Assembly: GCA_002862545.1 (NCBI GenBank)
Contig: PKDJ01000227.1
Span: 1 to 46,480 of the forward strand
Direction: 5' to 3'
Length of the DNA: 46,480 bases
Source: Pseudomonadota bacterium
GTDB lineage: Bacteria; Myxococcota_A; UBA796; GCA-2862545
Part shown: positions 1 to 7,603 of the stretch, piece after piece
How the letters are laid out: every line of letters starts with the position of its first letter
Numbering within the stretch: position 1 is the first letter of the stretch
The notes under the pieces: generated by a model
Told to the model about the DNA's origin: nothing
What the model saw: the letters and a program-made list of their open reading frames with translations, nothing else
Databases searched by the model: none
Position numbers and translations under genes: made by a program

Positions 1-2
1 TG

Positions 3-1103
3 GTGGCCTCCGCGGCGGGGATTCATCATGCGGCCGTCCAGTGGGGGGAGGCCCCTGCAGCGCGCACCAACCCCCTGGTCGTGCGTGAGGGAGCGCCGCC
101 GATTCTGTGGGGTGACCTGCAGATCCACACCGGCCTGTCCGATGGCACGGGCTCCCTCGACGACGTGTACCGCTACGCCCGCGATGTCGCTGCACTCGAC
201 GTGGCGGCGCCGACCGATCACGACCACTGGGGGCTGGCCTTCCTCGACACGCACCCGGAGCTGTGGGAGGAGACTCAGGCGGCCGCGGCGCGCTGGTACG
301 AGCCCGGCACGTTCGTGTCGGCGCCCGGATTCGAGTGGACCAACTGGGTCAGTGGCCATCGGCACGTCATCTACTTCGCGGACTCGGGCCCGCTGCTGTC
401 CTCGCTCGACCCGGCGACGGATCGGCCCGACGAGCTGTGGCGAGCGCTCGAGGGTCGACCGGCGGTGACCATCGCCCACCACAGCGCCGGTGGACCGGTC
501 GCGGTCGACTGGCGCTATCCACCGGATCCCGTGCTCGAGCCGGTGACGGAGATCTGCAGCGTGCACGGTCAGTCCGAGGCCTGGGAGACACCCGGGCGGA
601 TCTACGACCCGGTGCGAGGGAACTTCGTGCACGACGTGCTTCGGGGCGGCGCGAGGCTGGGTTTCTTGGGGTCGACGGACGGCCACGACGGGCACCCTGG
701 CCTGTCTCACCTCGCGGGGCCGCATGGCGGTCTGGCGGCCATCGGCGCGACTGCGCACACCCGAGAGGCGGTCTTGGAGGCCCTGCGGGCGCGGCGGGTT
801 TACGCGACCAACGGGGTCCGCATCGTGCTTCGTGCTGAAGTGTCGGGAGTCGGCATGGGTGGAACTCTGAAGCCTGCGGACGCCGCTGAGCTGACGGTCA
901 GGGCGGTCGGGACCGCGCCGATCGAGCGCATCGAGGTCGTGCGGCGGACAGGAGTCGACCAGCGGGTCGAGGGCATTGGGTCGGTCGCGACGCACCAGGT
1001 CTTCCCCCTCGCGGACCTCGAGGCGGGCGACTTCGTCTACGTGCGCGTGCACCAGGTCGACGGTGGCCGGGCGTGGTCGTCGCCCGTGTTCGTCTCCGAC
1101 TGA
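3..1103 (+). CDS. DUF3604 (PHP-like) metal-dependent hydrolase-family protein, 5' partial
   Basis: This reading frame is open to the left edge, so the GTG at position 3 is probably internal and the gene is cut by the window. The visible 366 residues contain the hallmarks of the DUF3604 family, which is related to PHP-type phosphoesterases. These are a GDLQIHTGLSDG block near residues 37-48, a TDHDHW block, an EWTN..GHRHVIYF stretch, a SVHGQSE block and a GSTDGHDGHPG block; the His and Asp residues are candidate metal ligands. The C-terminal 90 or so residues look like a beta-sandwich. Family members are usually longer (about 600 residues, from memory), which fits a missing N-terminal part. 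The substrate is unknown for most of the family. It ends 6 bases before the convergent piuC-like gene. Confidence 0.8.
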   Translation: MASAAGIHHAAVQWGEAPAARTNPLVVREGAPPILWGDLQIHTGLSDGTGSLDDVYRYARDVAALDVAAPTDHDHWGLAFLDTHPELWEETQAAAARWYEPGTFVSAPGFEWTNWVSGHRHVIYFADSGPLLSSLDPATDRPDELWRALEGRPAVTIAHHSAGGPVAVDWRYPPDPVLEPVTEICSVHGQSEAWETPGRIYDPVRGNFVHDVLRGGARLGFLGSTDGHDGHPGLSHLAGPHGGLAAIGATAHTREAVLEALRARRVYATNGVRIVLRAEVSGVGMGGTLKPADAAELTVRAVGTAPIERIEVVRRTGVDQRVEGIGSVATHQVFPLADLEAGDFVYVRVHQVDGGRAWSSPVFVSD

Positions 1104-1109
1104 GGCGGG

Positions 1110-1787
1110 TCAGGTCTCGGACCACATCCGCAGCAGGTTCTGAATGGACTTGTCGAGGGTGAGAAGCTCGACCTCGGATGTGGCCCTGCCGTCGCGGAGA
1201 GAGGCGCGGAGGCTGGAGAGATCGAACAGCAGCTGTCGCTGGTCGTCCCGCCGGATCAGGCTCTGAATCCACCCAACGCAGACGAGCCGCTCGCCACGCG
1301 TGACGGGTGCGACGCGGTGAATACTCGACGAGGGATACAGCACCAGATCACCGGCCTGGCCCTTGATGGATGGAACCATCCCAGGCCAGTCAATCTCCAG
1401 CTCGCCGCCCTCGTACTCCTCGGGGGCGGAGAGGAAGAGGGTGAAGGAGAGGTCGCTGCGAAGCGTCGTCGTGCCTGTCCGCATGAGGGCGTTGTCGGTG
1501 TGGGCGCCGTAGCCCCCGCCCACCTCGGTCCGTGAGAGCCGAAGGTCGGAGAAGCGCTGGGGGCGGGCTGCGGTCCGAAGCACCGGATGGCGCCGGAGCA
1601 GCTGCAGCACCCGAGCGTGCCAGACACGGCCAGCCCCGTGGGTGAGATCGGCCTGCAGGTTCCGCTTCACCCGGCGGGCGGTGGCGCCTGCGGTGGCTGC
1701 GCCGTCCGTGAAGGTGAGCATGCCGACGAGCTCGCGGATCTCGGTGAGATCATCCTTTGGAATAATTTTTGAAATGGTGAGAATCAC
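1110..1787 (-). CDS. piuC: PKHD-type Fe(II)/2-oxoglutarate hydroxylase, PiuC/YbiX family
   Basis: The 225-residue product has the normal length of the PiuC/YbiX family of cytosolic iron- and 2-oxoglutarate-dependent oxygenases. The iron ligands are visible: H96 and D98 in GAHTDN, and H157 in YPSSSIHRV. The 2-oxoglutarate-binding arginine is probably R167 in PVTRGERL. The N-terminal TDGAATAG block and C-terminal LLFDL block are also typical. PiuC genes are generally iron-repressed and lie beside TonB receptors or iron transporters. Here the gene is divergent from a His-rich lipoprotein and lies close to an Fe(III) ABC transporter, which supports an iron-starvation role. The start is GTG at 1787, with GAGGAT about 9 bases upstream. 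The physiological substrate of the family is uncertain. Confidence 0.9.
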   Translation of the reverse strand: MILTISKIIPKDDLTEIRELVGMLTFTDGAATAGATARRVKRNLQADLTHGAGRVWHARVLQLLRRHPVLRTAARPQRFSDLRLSRTEVGGGYGAHTDNALMRTGTTTLRSDLSFTLFLSAPEEYEGGELEIDWPGMVPSIKGQAGDLVLYPSSSIHRVAPVTRGERLVCVGWIQSLIRRDDQRQLLFDLSSLRASLRDGRATSEVELLTLDKSIQNLLRMWSET

Positions 1788-1799
1788 GGGTGGGTATCC

Positions 1800-1833
1800 T
1801 CTAGTTGAAAGTCCTTATCATAAGCAATACACG
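1800..1833. promoter_or_regulatory. Divergent promoter with dyad, piuC / His-rich lipoprotein
   Basis: This A+T-rich patch separates the piuC-like gene from the lipoprotein gene. On the plus strand TTGAAA (1805-1810), a 17-base spacer and TACACG (1828-1833) form a plausible sigma-70 promoter. A perfect inverted repeat CTTAT-C-ATAAG (1814-1824) lies inside the spacer. On the minus strand the same dyad contains TATGAT (1822-1817), a good -10 for piuC. One repressor bound at the dyad could therefore silence both genes. It is not a good match to the classical Fur box. The promoter is read by eye only. Confidence 0.45.
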
Positions 1834-1855
1834 TCCAGGTCCACGGAGTGCCCGC

Positions 1856-2788
1856 ATGAATGTCCGCTACAAGACTCTGACCACGCTCGGCCTCGCCACC
1901 ACCTTTTTCGGCCTGACGGCCTGCGGAGGGTCGGGTGAGCCCGCCCCGAGTACTCCCTCGGCCGCAAGTGCCGAGCATGGAGAGGGCGAGGGCGAGGGCC
2001 ACGCCGAGGGCGAGGGCCATGCCGAGGGCGAGGGCCACGCCGAGGGCGAAGGTCACGCCGAGGGCGAGGGCCACGCCGAGGGCGAGGGCGAGGGCCACGC
2101 CGAGGGCGAGGGCGAGGGCCACGCCGAGGGCGAGGGCGAGGGCCACGCCGAGGGCGAGGGCGAGGGCGAGGGCGAGGGCGAGGGGCATGGCGGCCACGAC
2201 ATGGCGACGCTTCCCGTCGAGAAGCGCGTCGCCTTCATGTCGGGGCACGTCGAGGCAGGGCTGGCGCTCTACCGTGCCGGAGCCCCGGACCAAGCCGCCA
2301 AGCACCTCCTGCATCCCGTCTCGGAGACTCATGCGGCCGAGCGAGAGGGCATCGACGCACTCGGCTTCGACGCCGGGGCCTTCGAGCAGGTGTCGGAGGC
2401 GCTGGCGGCCGGGAAGTCCGCCGAGGAGCTCGCGCCTCAGCTCGCCGCAGCTGAGGCGAACATGGCGCTGCTGCAGAAGAACGCGGGTGGCGACCCCAAG
2501 GAGATCATCGAGTACCTGATGGCCACCATCGTCGAGGAGTACTCGGTCGGTGTGAAGGACGGCGCCATCGCCGATCCCGGTGAGTACCAGGATGCCTATG
2601 GCTTTGCTGTGGTCGCGCTGAAGACGGCTCAGCGGATGGATGCGGCACCCGACACGCTCGTCAGCGAGCTGAAGGCGCTCACCGCGATGTGGCCCAGCAC
2701 CGGTCCCCTCGCTGCGTCGACGCCGAAGCCCGTCGCCGAGATCACGGCACAGACCTCCAAGGTGTTGCTCGAGCTCTCCGGAATGTGA
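1856..2788 (+). CDS. Lipoprotein with (GEGEGHA)n His/Glu repeat and helical C-terminal domain, putative iron binding
   Basis: The start is ATG 1856, with GGAG 8 bases upstream; it gives a clean lipoprotein signal ending LTAC with the lipid-attachment Cys at residue 23. An upstream in-frame TTG at 1805 would spoil this signal. Residues 41-114 are a low-complexity tract of Glu, Gly, His and Ala containing eleven histidines spaced mainly every 6 or 8 residues. Residues 117-310 are mostly helical and begin with a FMSGHVEAGLALYRAG-type block and HLLHPVSE. That block reminds me of domains attached to FTR1/EfeO-type iron-uptake proteins, but the resemblance is from memory. The neighbourhood is iron-related: divergent piuC and an Fe(III) ABC transporter. 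I infer a periplasmic or outer-membrane metal-binding lipoprotein; metal identity is not proven. Confidence 0.75.
   Translation: MNVRYKTLTTLGLATTFFGLTACGGSGEPAPSTPSAASAEHGEGEGEGHAEGEGHAEGEGHAEGEGHAEGEGHAEGEGEGHAEGEGEGHAEGEGEGHAEGEGEGEGEGEGHGGHDMATLPVEKRVAFMSGHVEAGLALYRAGAPDQAAKHLLHPVSETHAAEREGIDALGFDAGAFEQVSEALAAGKSAEELAPQLAAAEANMALLQKNAGGDPKEIIEYLMATIVEEYSVGVKDGAIADPGEYQDAYGFAVVALKTAQRMDAAPDTLVSELKALTAMWPSTGPLAASTPKPVAEITAQTSKVLLELSGM
1976..2197 (+). repeat. GAGGGC hexamer tandem array inside coding sequence
   Basis: The stretch is built from GAGGGC hexamers interrupted by GCCACGCC or GCCATGCC, which encode the Glu-Gly and His-Ala steps. The arrangement is four 18-base units followed by three 24-base units and a terminal run of six hexamers. 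Because every unit is a multiple of three, replication slippage would change the number of His/Glu modules without breaking the frame. Confidence 0.9.
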
Positions 2789-2819
2789 GGGCAGGAGCCT
2801 GGGTGGCTACACTGCTCGC

Positions 2820-3731
2820 ATGCAGGCCCACCACCCGACGATCAGCGAAGTCCAGGGAAACACACCGCCACCGTGGAGGGGGCGCTCCGAGTGGTCGCTC
2901 TGGCTCGACTGCATCGGGGGTCTGTCGGCGAACGTCGAGAAGGTCACAGAGGTTCTCGGCTTCTTCGGTGCGCTCCTGCGACCGCGCCTGGTGCGCTCGC
3001 GTCTCGAGCGGCTGCATGAGCTCGGGCACTGCGCGCACCTGCCCACGGTGCCACAGCTGCTAGTTGCGTCGCGGCACCAGCTCTCGTTCAGCCTGGGTGC
3101 CGAGACGAAGCTGATGTACGCGGCACAGGGCATCCCGTGGACGCGCCACAACCTCAAGCGCTTCGTCGCGTACCCCACGACGATGATGGACCCGGTCGGG
3201 CTCTTCCTGCCGATGAACAGCATCATCCAGCACGTGCTGCAGACCTTCCACCGGCACGCGACGTACGATCTGGTGTTGCTGTGTGCGCACCCGGGCGGGC
3301 CCGAGGAGCTGCAGCGCCAGCTGGAGCAGCTCTCCGCAGGCACCCATCCACACCAGCGCTCGCTCGAGGCGCTGGTCGAGGACGGCTCGTACCACGACCG
3401 CCTCCGCCGCGACGTGCCCGCCTTCGTCGCCGACCCACACGTCAGCCCGCGACCGATCCCCGAGGGGCTCGTGCCGGAGCCACTCCTGATGCTGGCCATG
3501 GACCAGTTCAAGGATGTTCGGGGCTACATGGCCTATGCGAGCCGGCTCGACGTGGACTGGGGCGACGCCCTGCGCAGCTTCCTCCACCTGGCCTTCAACG
3601 AGACGATCGGTGGTGCGGTCGGCTGGCAGGTGGGTCGCCAGACGCTCAGTGTGGCGTCCTGTGAGCCGGAGCTGGTCGCGCGACATGTGCCCCGCTCGGA
3701 CGACCGGCAGGCGCACTCGTCGGCTGGCTAG
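2820..3731 (+). CDS. Hypothetical protein, 303 residues, in iron island
   Basis: I do not recognise this protein. It has no signal peptide or membrane segment and is predicted to be soluble and mixed helical. It has notably conserved-looking aromatic and Pro-rich turns, such as LMYAAQGIPWTRHN and YPTTMMDPVGLFLPMN near residues 98-140, and a C-terminal HLAFNETIGGAVGWQVGRQ block. The start ATG 2820 lacks a good Shine-Dalgarno. TACACT lies 8 bases before it, so the message may be nearly leaderless. It follows the lipoprotein gene by 31 bases in the same direction and overlaps the convergent ABC ATPase stop by 3 bases. Its place suggests a link to iron uptake, but nothing in the sequence shows its function. 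Confidence 0.7.
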   Translation: MQAHHPTISEVQGNTPPPWRGRSEWSLWLDCIGGLSANVEKVTEVLGFFGALLRPRLVRSRLERLHELGHCAHLPTVPQLLVASRHQLSFSLGAETKLMYAAQGIPWTRHNLKRFVAYPTTMMDPVGLFLPMNSIIQHVLQTFHRHATYDLVLLCAHPGGPEELQRQLEQLSAGTHPHQRSLEALVEDGSYHDRLRRDVPAFVADPHVSPRPIPEGLVPEPLLMLAMDQFKDVRGYMAYASRLDVDWGDALRSFLHLAFNETIGGAVGWQVGRQTLSVASCEPELVARHVPRSDDRQAHSSAG

Positions 3732-4753
3732 GCGGGGTCAGACCCTCCCTGGGCTTGTCCTGCCTCGACGGGGTGCAGGTCGTCGGCCGAGGCCCTCACG
3801 TGCACGCGCGCGCCGGTGACGGGCGCGACGCCGCAGTCGGCCAAGACCCGTGAGCCATCATCCAGGCTCACCTCGACCCGCCAGCTTCCTCCGCGGTAGC
3901 GGCTGTGGGCGACGGTGCCGGGGGCGCCGTCCGAGGCGAGGCGCAGCGACTCGGGGCGGACCAGGTAGTGTGCCGCGGAGGCTCCCTCGAGGTCGGGCGC
4001 GAGCAGGGCTGCGGTGGCGCTCTCGACCTGACTCACCTCTCCAAAGAGACGGGCGACGTAGGCCGAGGCCGGTCGCCGGTAGAGCTCGTCGGCGCGACCC
4101 AGCTGCACCAGGCGGCCGGCCTCCAGGACGGCCGCCCGGTCTGCCACGGCGAGCGCATCCTCCGCACGGTGCGTGACCCAGACGGCCGTGGTCTGGCGTG
4201 CGCGGAGCAGGGACGCGATGTCGTCACGCAGTGTGCCGCGGAGGCGCTCGTCCAGGCTCGACATCGGCTCGTCGAGCAGCAACAGGCGTGGCTCCGGAGC
4301 GAGAGCACGCGCGAGCGCCACTCGCTGGCGCTGACCGCCGCTCAGCTCGTGGATGTAGCGGCCGCCGAGCTGGGGCAGCCCGACACGCTCGAGGGACTCC
4401 TCGACACGCTGGGCACGCTCCGAGGCCGGGAGATCGCGCAGGCCGAAGGCGACGTTCGCGGCCACGCGGAGGTGGGGAAAGAGAGCATGTTCCTGGAAGA
4501 CCATGCCGACGCCGCGCGCCTCGGGCGGGACCGAGTGGGTGCGGTCGGCGACAGGCCTGTCGAACAGGCTGACCCTGCCGTCGGTCGGAGTCTCGAGGCC
4601 CGCCACGAGGCGCAAGAGCGTGGACTTGCCACAGCCACTGGCGCCGACGAGTGCGAGGATCTCCCCCGGCTCCACCGTCAGGTTCACGCCGTCTACCGCG
4701 ACGACTCCGCCGCGGAAGCGCTTGACCAGCCCCTGGGTCGTCACTGCTGGCAC
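3728..4753 (-). CDS. fbpC: Fe(III) ABC transporter ATP-binding protein, FbpC/AfuC type
   Basis: This is the energising ATPase of the ferric-iron importer. Counting from GTG 4753, Walker A GASGCGKST is at residues 37-45, the Q-loop near 87, the signature LSGGQ at 137-141, Walker B LLLLDE at 157-162 and the switch His at 195. A C-terminal 100-residue beta domain (TOBE-like, starting near VRPESLRLA) is expected for this transporter class. The start is placed at GTG 4753 because the permease stop is at 4757-4755, one base away, giving tight coupling; the longer open frame to 4831 has no family similarity. The length of 341 residues is typical. The gene is last in the fbpA-fbpB-fbpC operon. Confidence 0.9.
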   Translation of the reverse strand: MPAVTTQGLVKRFRGGVVAVDGVNLTVEPGEILALVGASGCGKSTLLRLVAGLETPTDGRVSLFDRPVADRTHSVPPEARGVGMVFQEHALFPHLRVAANVAFGLRDLPASERAQRVEESLERVGLPQLGGRYIHELSGGQRQRVALARALAPEPRLLLLDEPMSSLDERLRGTLRDDIASLLRARQTTAVWVTHRAEDALAVADRAAVLEAGRLVQLGRADELYRRPASAYVARLFGEVSQVESATAALLAPDLEGASAAHYLVRPESLRLASDGAPGTVAHSRYRGGSWRVEVSLDDGSRVLADCGVAPVTGARVHVRASADDLHPVEAGQAQGGSDPA

Positions 4754-4754
4754 G

Positions 4755-6389
4755 TCAGGCTCCCTCTCGCAGCAGTCCCCGCTGCGCGATGGCGACAGCG
4801 AGCAGTCCGAAGGCCACGAGCAGCATCGCACCTGGGGCCGACGCAGGGACCATCTCTTCGCTCGCGAGGTTGTAGGTGTGGGTGGCCAGCGTGTCGAAGT
4901 CGAAGGGCCGCAGGATCAAGGTGAGCGGTAGCTCCTTCAGCATGTCGACGAAGGCCAGGGTGGCGGCGCCGGCGAGGGCACCCCGAAGCAGGGGGACGTG
5001 CACCGTGCTCAGGGTGCGGAGGGGACCGGCGCCGAGCATCCGAGCGGCGTGGTCCACGCTGGGTCCCTGGCGGAGGAAGCCGGCCTCGATCGGCTGAAGC
5101 CCGACGGCGAGAAAGCGCACCACATAGGCCCACACCAGCGCGGTGAGGGTGCCCTGCAGGAAGAGCTCGCGGGCCGGCACCCAGCCGAGCAGGTGTGCGC
5201 CGTCGTCGACGAGGGCGCTCGCGGCGAAGACGCCGAGCGCGATCACGGCCCCCGGGACCGCATAGCCGGTGCCCGTGAGGCCTGTGAGGGGCGTCAGGGC
5301 AGGGACCACGCGCCGTGCGTAGGCGACCAGCAGGCTCAGGCCGACCACGAGTCCCGCCGCCAGCGCCGCCAGCGCGCCGCTGCGCAGGGAGAGGAGTCCG
5401 AAGGCCGTGAGGTCGATGTCGGCTCGGACCTGCCACGACCACCAGCCGAGCATCGCGAGGGGCACGGCGAGTCCGGCGACGACCGGCCCCGTGCAGAGCA
5501 GGGTCGCCCCCAAAGCCCGCACTCCGCTCAGGTGCCAGCGGGCCAGCGGCCGGACCATCCCGCCCTCGTCGTAGCGGCGTCCACCGCGGGCCCAGTGCTC
5601 AGCGCCGAGCGCCAGGGCGGTCACGGCGAGGAGCACGGCAGCCAAGCGAACGGCGGAGGCTACGTCTCCGAGGCCGAGCCAGACGCGGAAGATGCCGGTC
5701 GTGAACGTGTCGACGCCGTAGTAGTGGACCGCGCCGTAGTCGTTGATGGTCTCCATCAGCACGAGCGCGAGCCCCCCGACGATGGCGGGCCGCAGCGATG
5801 GCAAGACCACGCGCACGAAGGTGGCCACGGGGCCTGCGCCCAGACAGCGTGCGGCCTCGATCAGCGTGCTCGACTGGTGCAGGAGTGCTGCCCGGGTCGT
5901 CACGTAGACGTAGGGGTAGAGCACGCTCCCGAGCACGAAGGACACGCCGTAGACGGTCATGATGTCCGGCACCATGAGGGCGGCCTCGGCGCCGAGTGTG
6001 CTGCGGATCAGCGTCTGGACCGGGCCCGTGAAGTCGAGCAGGCCTGCCCAGGCAATGGCCGCGATGTAGCTCGGCACGGCGAGGGGGGAGGCGAGGAGCC
6101 AGGCCAGCGCACGGCGACCGGGGAACTCGAATGCGGCAACCAGCCAGGCGGGAATCACCCCCAGGAGGGCGGCCCACGCCAGCGTCATCAGCGTGACGGC
6201 GGCGGTACCGGATGCGTAGCGCCACAGCAGCACGCTGTAGACATGCTCCCAGCCGTCTCCAGCGGGCTGGAGCAGCGACACCAGCAGGGTAGCCAGCGGG
6301 GAGAGCACGACCAGAGCGGCGAGGACGGCCGCAGTGACCCAGCCCGCGCGGGGAGGAGGGCGCCAGCGCCGGTCGGTCTGCGTGCTCAG
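4755..6389 (-). CDS. fbpB: Fe(III) ABC transporter permease, fused two-domain FbpB/AfuB type
   Basis: The protein is a tandem permease with two homologous halves and about 12 hydrophobic segments. Each half ends in an EAA-type loop that contacts the ATPase: EAARCLGAGPVATF in the first half and DHAARMLGAGPLRTL in the second. Fusion of both halves is normal for FbpB-like ferric transporters. The first ATG or GTG start, GTG 6308, would cut into the first hydrophobic helix. The in-frame sequence upstream continues a hydrophilic-then-hydrophobic N-terminus to a CTG at 6389 that overlaps the upstream TGA (CTGA). I therefore annotate a possible CTG start giving 544 residues; the GTG start gives 517. 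Upstream partner is the binding protein; downstream is the ATPase. Confidence 0.85.
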   Translation of the reverse strand: MSTQTDRRWRPPPRAGWVTAAVLAALVVLSPLATLLVSLLQPAGDGWEHVYSVLLWRYASGTAAVTLMTLAWAALLGVIPAWLVAAFEFPGRRALAWLLASPLAVPSYIAAIAWAGLLDFTGPVQTLIRSTLGAEAALMVPDIMTVYGVSFVLGSVLYPYVYVTTRAALLHQSSTLIEAARCLGAGPVATFVRVVLPSLRPAIVGGLALVLMETINDYGAVHYYGVDTFTTGIFRVWLGLGDVASAVRLAAVLLAVTALALGAEHWARGGRRYDEGGMVRPLARWHLSGVRALGATLLCTGPVVAGLAVPLAMLGWWSWQVRADIDLTAFGLLSLRSGALAALAAGLVVGLSLLVAYARRVVPALTPLTGLTGTGYAVPGAVIALGVFAASALVDDGAHLLGWVPARELFLQGTLTALVWAYVVRFLAVGLQPIEAGFLRQGPSVDHAARMLGAGPLRTLSTVHVPLLRGALAGAATLAFVDMLKELPLTLILRPFDFDTLATHTYNLASEEMVPASAPGAMLLVAFGLLAVAIAQRGLLREGA

Positions 6390-7471
6390 CGCCAGCCCGC
6401 CTCGTCGAACACCCGGACCGCCGTGGCCTGGTGCTCGCCGAGGGCCGACAGCGGCAGGGCGTCTTCCTTGAAGGCACCCCAGGAGCTCAGGGGCTCGCCG
6501 ACCGCGATCCCCTCCTTGACCGGGAACTCGTAGTTCGCCGCCGCGAAGACGCGCTGCGACTCGTCGCTGACGAGAAACTCGAGCAGCGCGACCGCGTTGT
6601 CGCGGTTCGGAGCGTGGGCCGTCACGCCCGCACCGCTCACGTTGATGTGAGCCCCGCGGTCGTCCTGGTTGGGGAAGAAGACGCCCATACGCTCGCCGAC
6701 CGCCCGCTCGGCTGCGACCTCGGAGTGGGCCATCAGGCCCACGTAGTAGGTGTTGACGATCGCCACATCGCCGACGCCGGCAGCGACGGCCTTCATCTGG
6801 TCCCGGTCGCTGCCCTTCGGTGGGCGCGCGAGGTTCGTGACGATGCCCTCGGCCCAGGAGCGTGCCGCCTCGGCACCATCGTGTGCGACGAGCGAGGCGA
6901 GCAGGGACTGGTTGTACATGTTGGCGCTGCTGCGGACCAGCACGCGCCCCTTCCAGGCGGGCTCGGTGAGGGCCTCGTAGGTGGACAGCTCCTCGGGCTT
7001 CACCCGCTCGGTGTCGTAGACGATCACCCGTGCGCGCTTGGTGAGGGCGAACCAGTGGCCATCGGGGTGGCGGAGGTGCTGTGGCACCGCCTCCTCCAAG
7101 GCGTCGGACTCCACACCCTGCAGCAGGCCTTGGCTGTCAGCGCGCCAGAGACGTCCGACGTCGGCGGTGATCAGCAGGTCGGCGGGGGAGCTTGCTCCCT
7201 CGGAGGCCAGGCGCTCGATCAGCTGGTCCGCGGCGGCCTTGACGACCCGGACCTTGATCCCGGTCTGCTCCTCGAAGGTCGCGAAGAGCTGCTTGTCCGA
7301 GGCGTAGTGCCGGTGGCTGTAGACATTGACCACACCCGCATCCGCCGTCTTGGAGCCCGAGGGGGCCGGAGCGTCGGCCGGTGGGGGGCTGCTGCCAGCA
7401 CAGGCCAGTGCCAGGCAGGCCGTCAGCACGCGCAGGCCGCTGAGTCGATGGTGTGGGGACCGTCTGGTCAT
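6386..7471 (-). CDS. fbpA: Fe(III)-binding periplasmic lipoprotein, FbpA/FutA type
   Basis: This 361-residue product is the ferric-iron-binding component of the transporter. The start ATG 7471 has GAGGAGAGG 5 bases upstream. The signal ends LALAC with a lipidated Cys at residue 24, so it is membrane-tethered. The mature part begins VVNVYSHRHYASDK and continues with GIKVRVV..ADQLIERL and LLITADVGRLWRA, which is diagnostic for FutA/FbpA class III ferric-binding proteins. NTYYVG at residues 240-245 supplies the paired tyrosines that coordinate Fe(III); the YSHRHY segment supplies the N-terminal ligands. It is first in the operon, and its promoter region carries an inverted repeat. The family binds bare or carbonate-bound Fe(III). 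Confidence 0.92.
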   Translation of the reverse strand: MTRRSPHHRLSGLRVLTACLALACAGSSPPPADAPAPSGSKTADAGVVNVYSHRHYASDKQLFATFEEQTGIKVRVVKAAADQLIERLASEGASSPADLLITADVGRLWRADSQGLLQGVESDALEEAVPQHLRHPDGHWFALTKRARVIVYDTERVKPEELSTYEALTEPAWKGRVLVRSSANMYNQSLLASLVAHDGAEAARSWAEGIVTNLARPPKGSDRDQMKAVAAGVGDVAIVNTYYVGLMAHSEVAAERAVGERMGVFFPNQDDRGAHINVSGAGVTAHAPNRDNAVALLEFLVSDESQRVFAAANYEFPVKEGIAVGEPLSSWGAFKEDALPLSALGEHQATAVRVFDEAGWR

Positions 7472-7516
7472 CGGACCTCTCCTCGAACAGGCAGGTAGCG
7501 GCCTGTCCGGCGGAGC

Positions 7517-7551
7517 TGAGTACCCCACGGAAATCAACTTTCAACAAGTTG
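7517..7551 (-). promoter_or_regulatory. Candidate promoter and inverted repeat upstream of fbpA
   Basis: CAACTT-TCAAC-AAGTTG (7535-7551) is a perfect 6-base inverted repeat with a 5-base spacer in an otherwise GC-rich region. On the minus strand TTGAAA (7544-7539), a 16-base spacer and TACTCA (7522-7517) give a possible sigma-70 promoter 46 bases before the fbpA start. The repeat overlaps the -35 element, a position suited to repression. The string GTTGAAAGT also occurs in the piuC/lipoprotein promoter region. Confidence 0.45.
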
Positions 7552-7603
7552 GTCGCGTCGCGCGTAGCTCCACGCCATCAGGGTGACGCGGGGAGCGCGA
7601 GGG

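Noticed and set aside
1804..1824. Classical Fur box at the piuC promoter
   Set aside because: The dyad is only 11 bases and does not fit the 19-base Fur consensus; kept only as an unassigned dyad.
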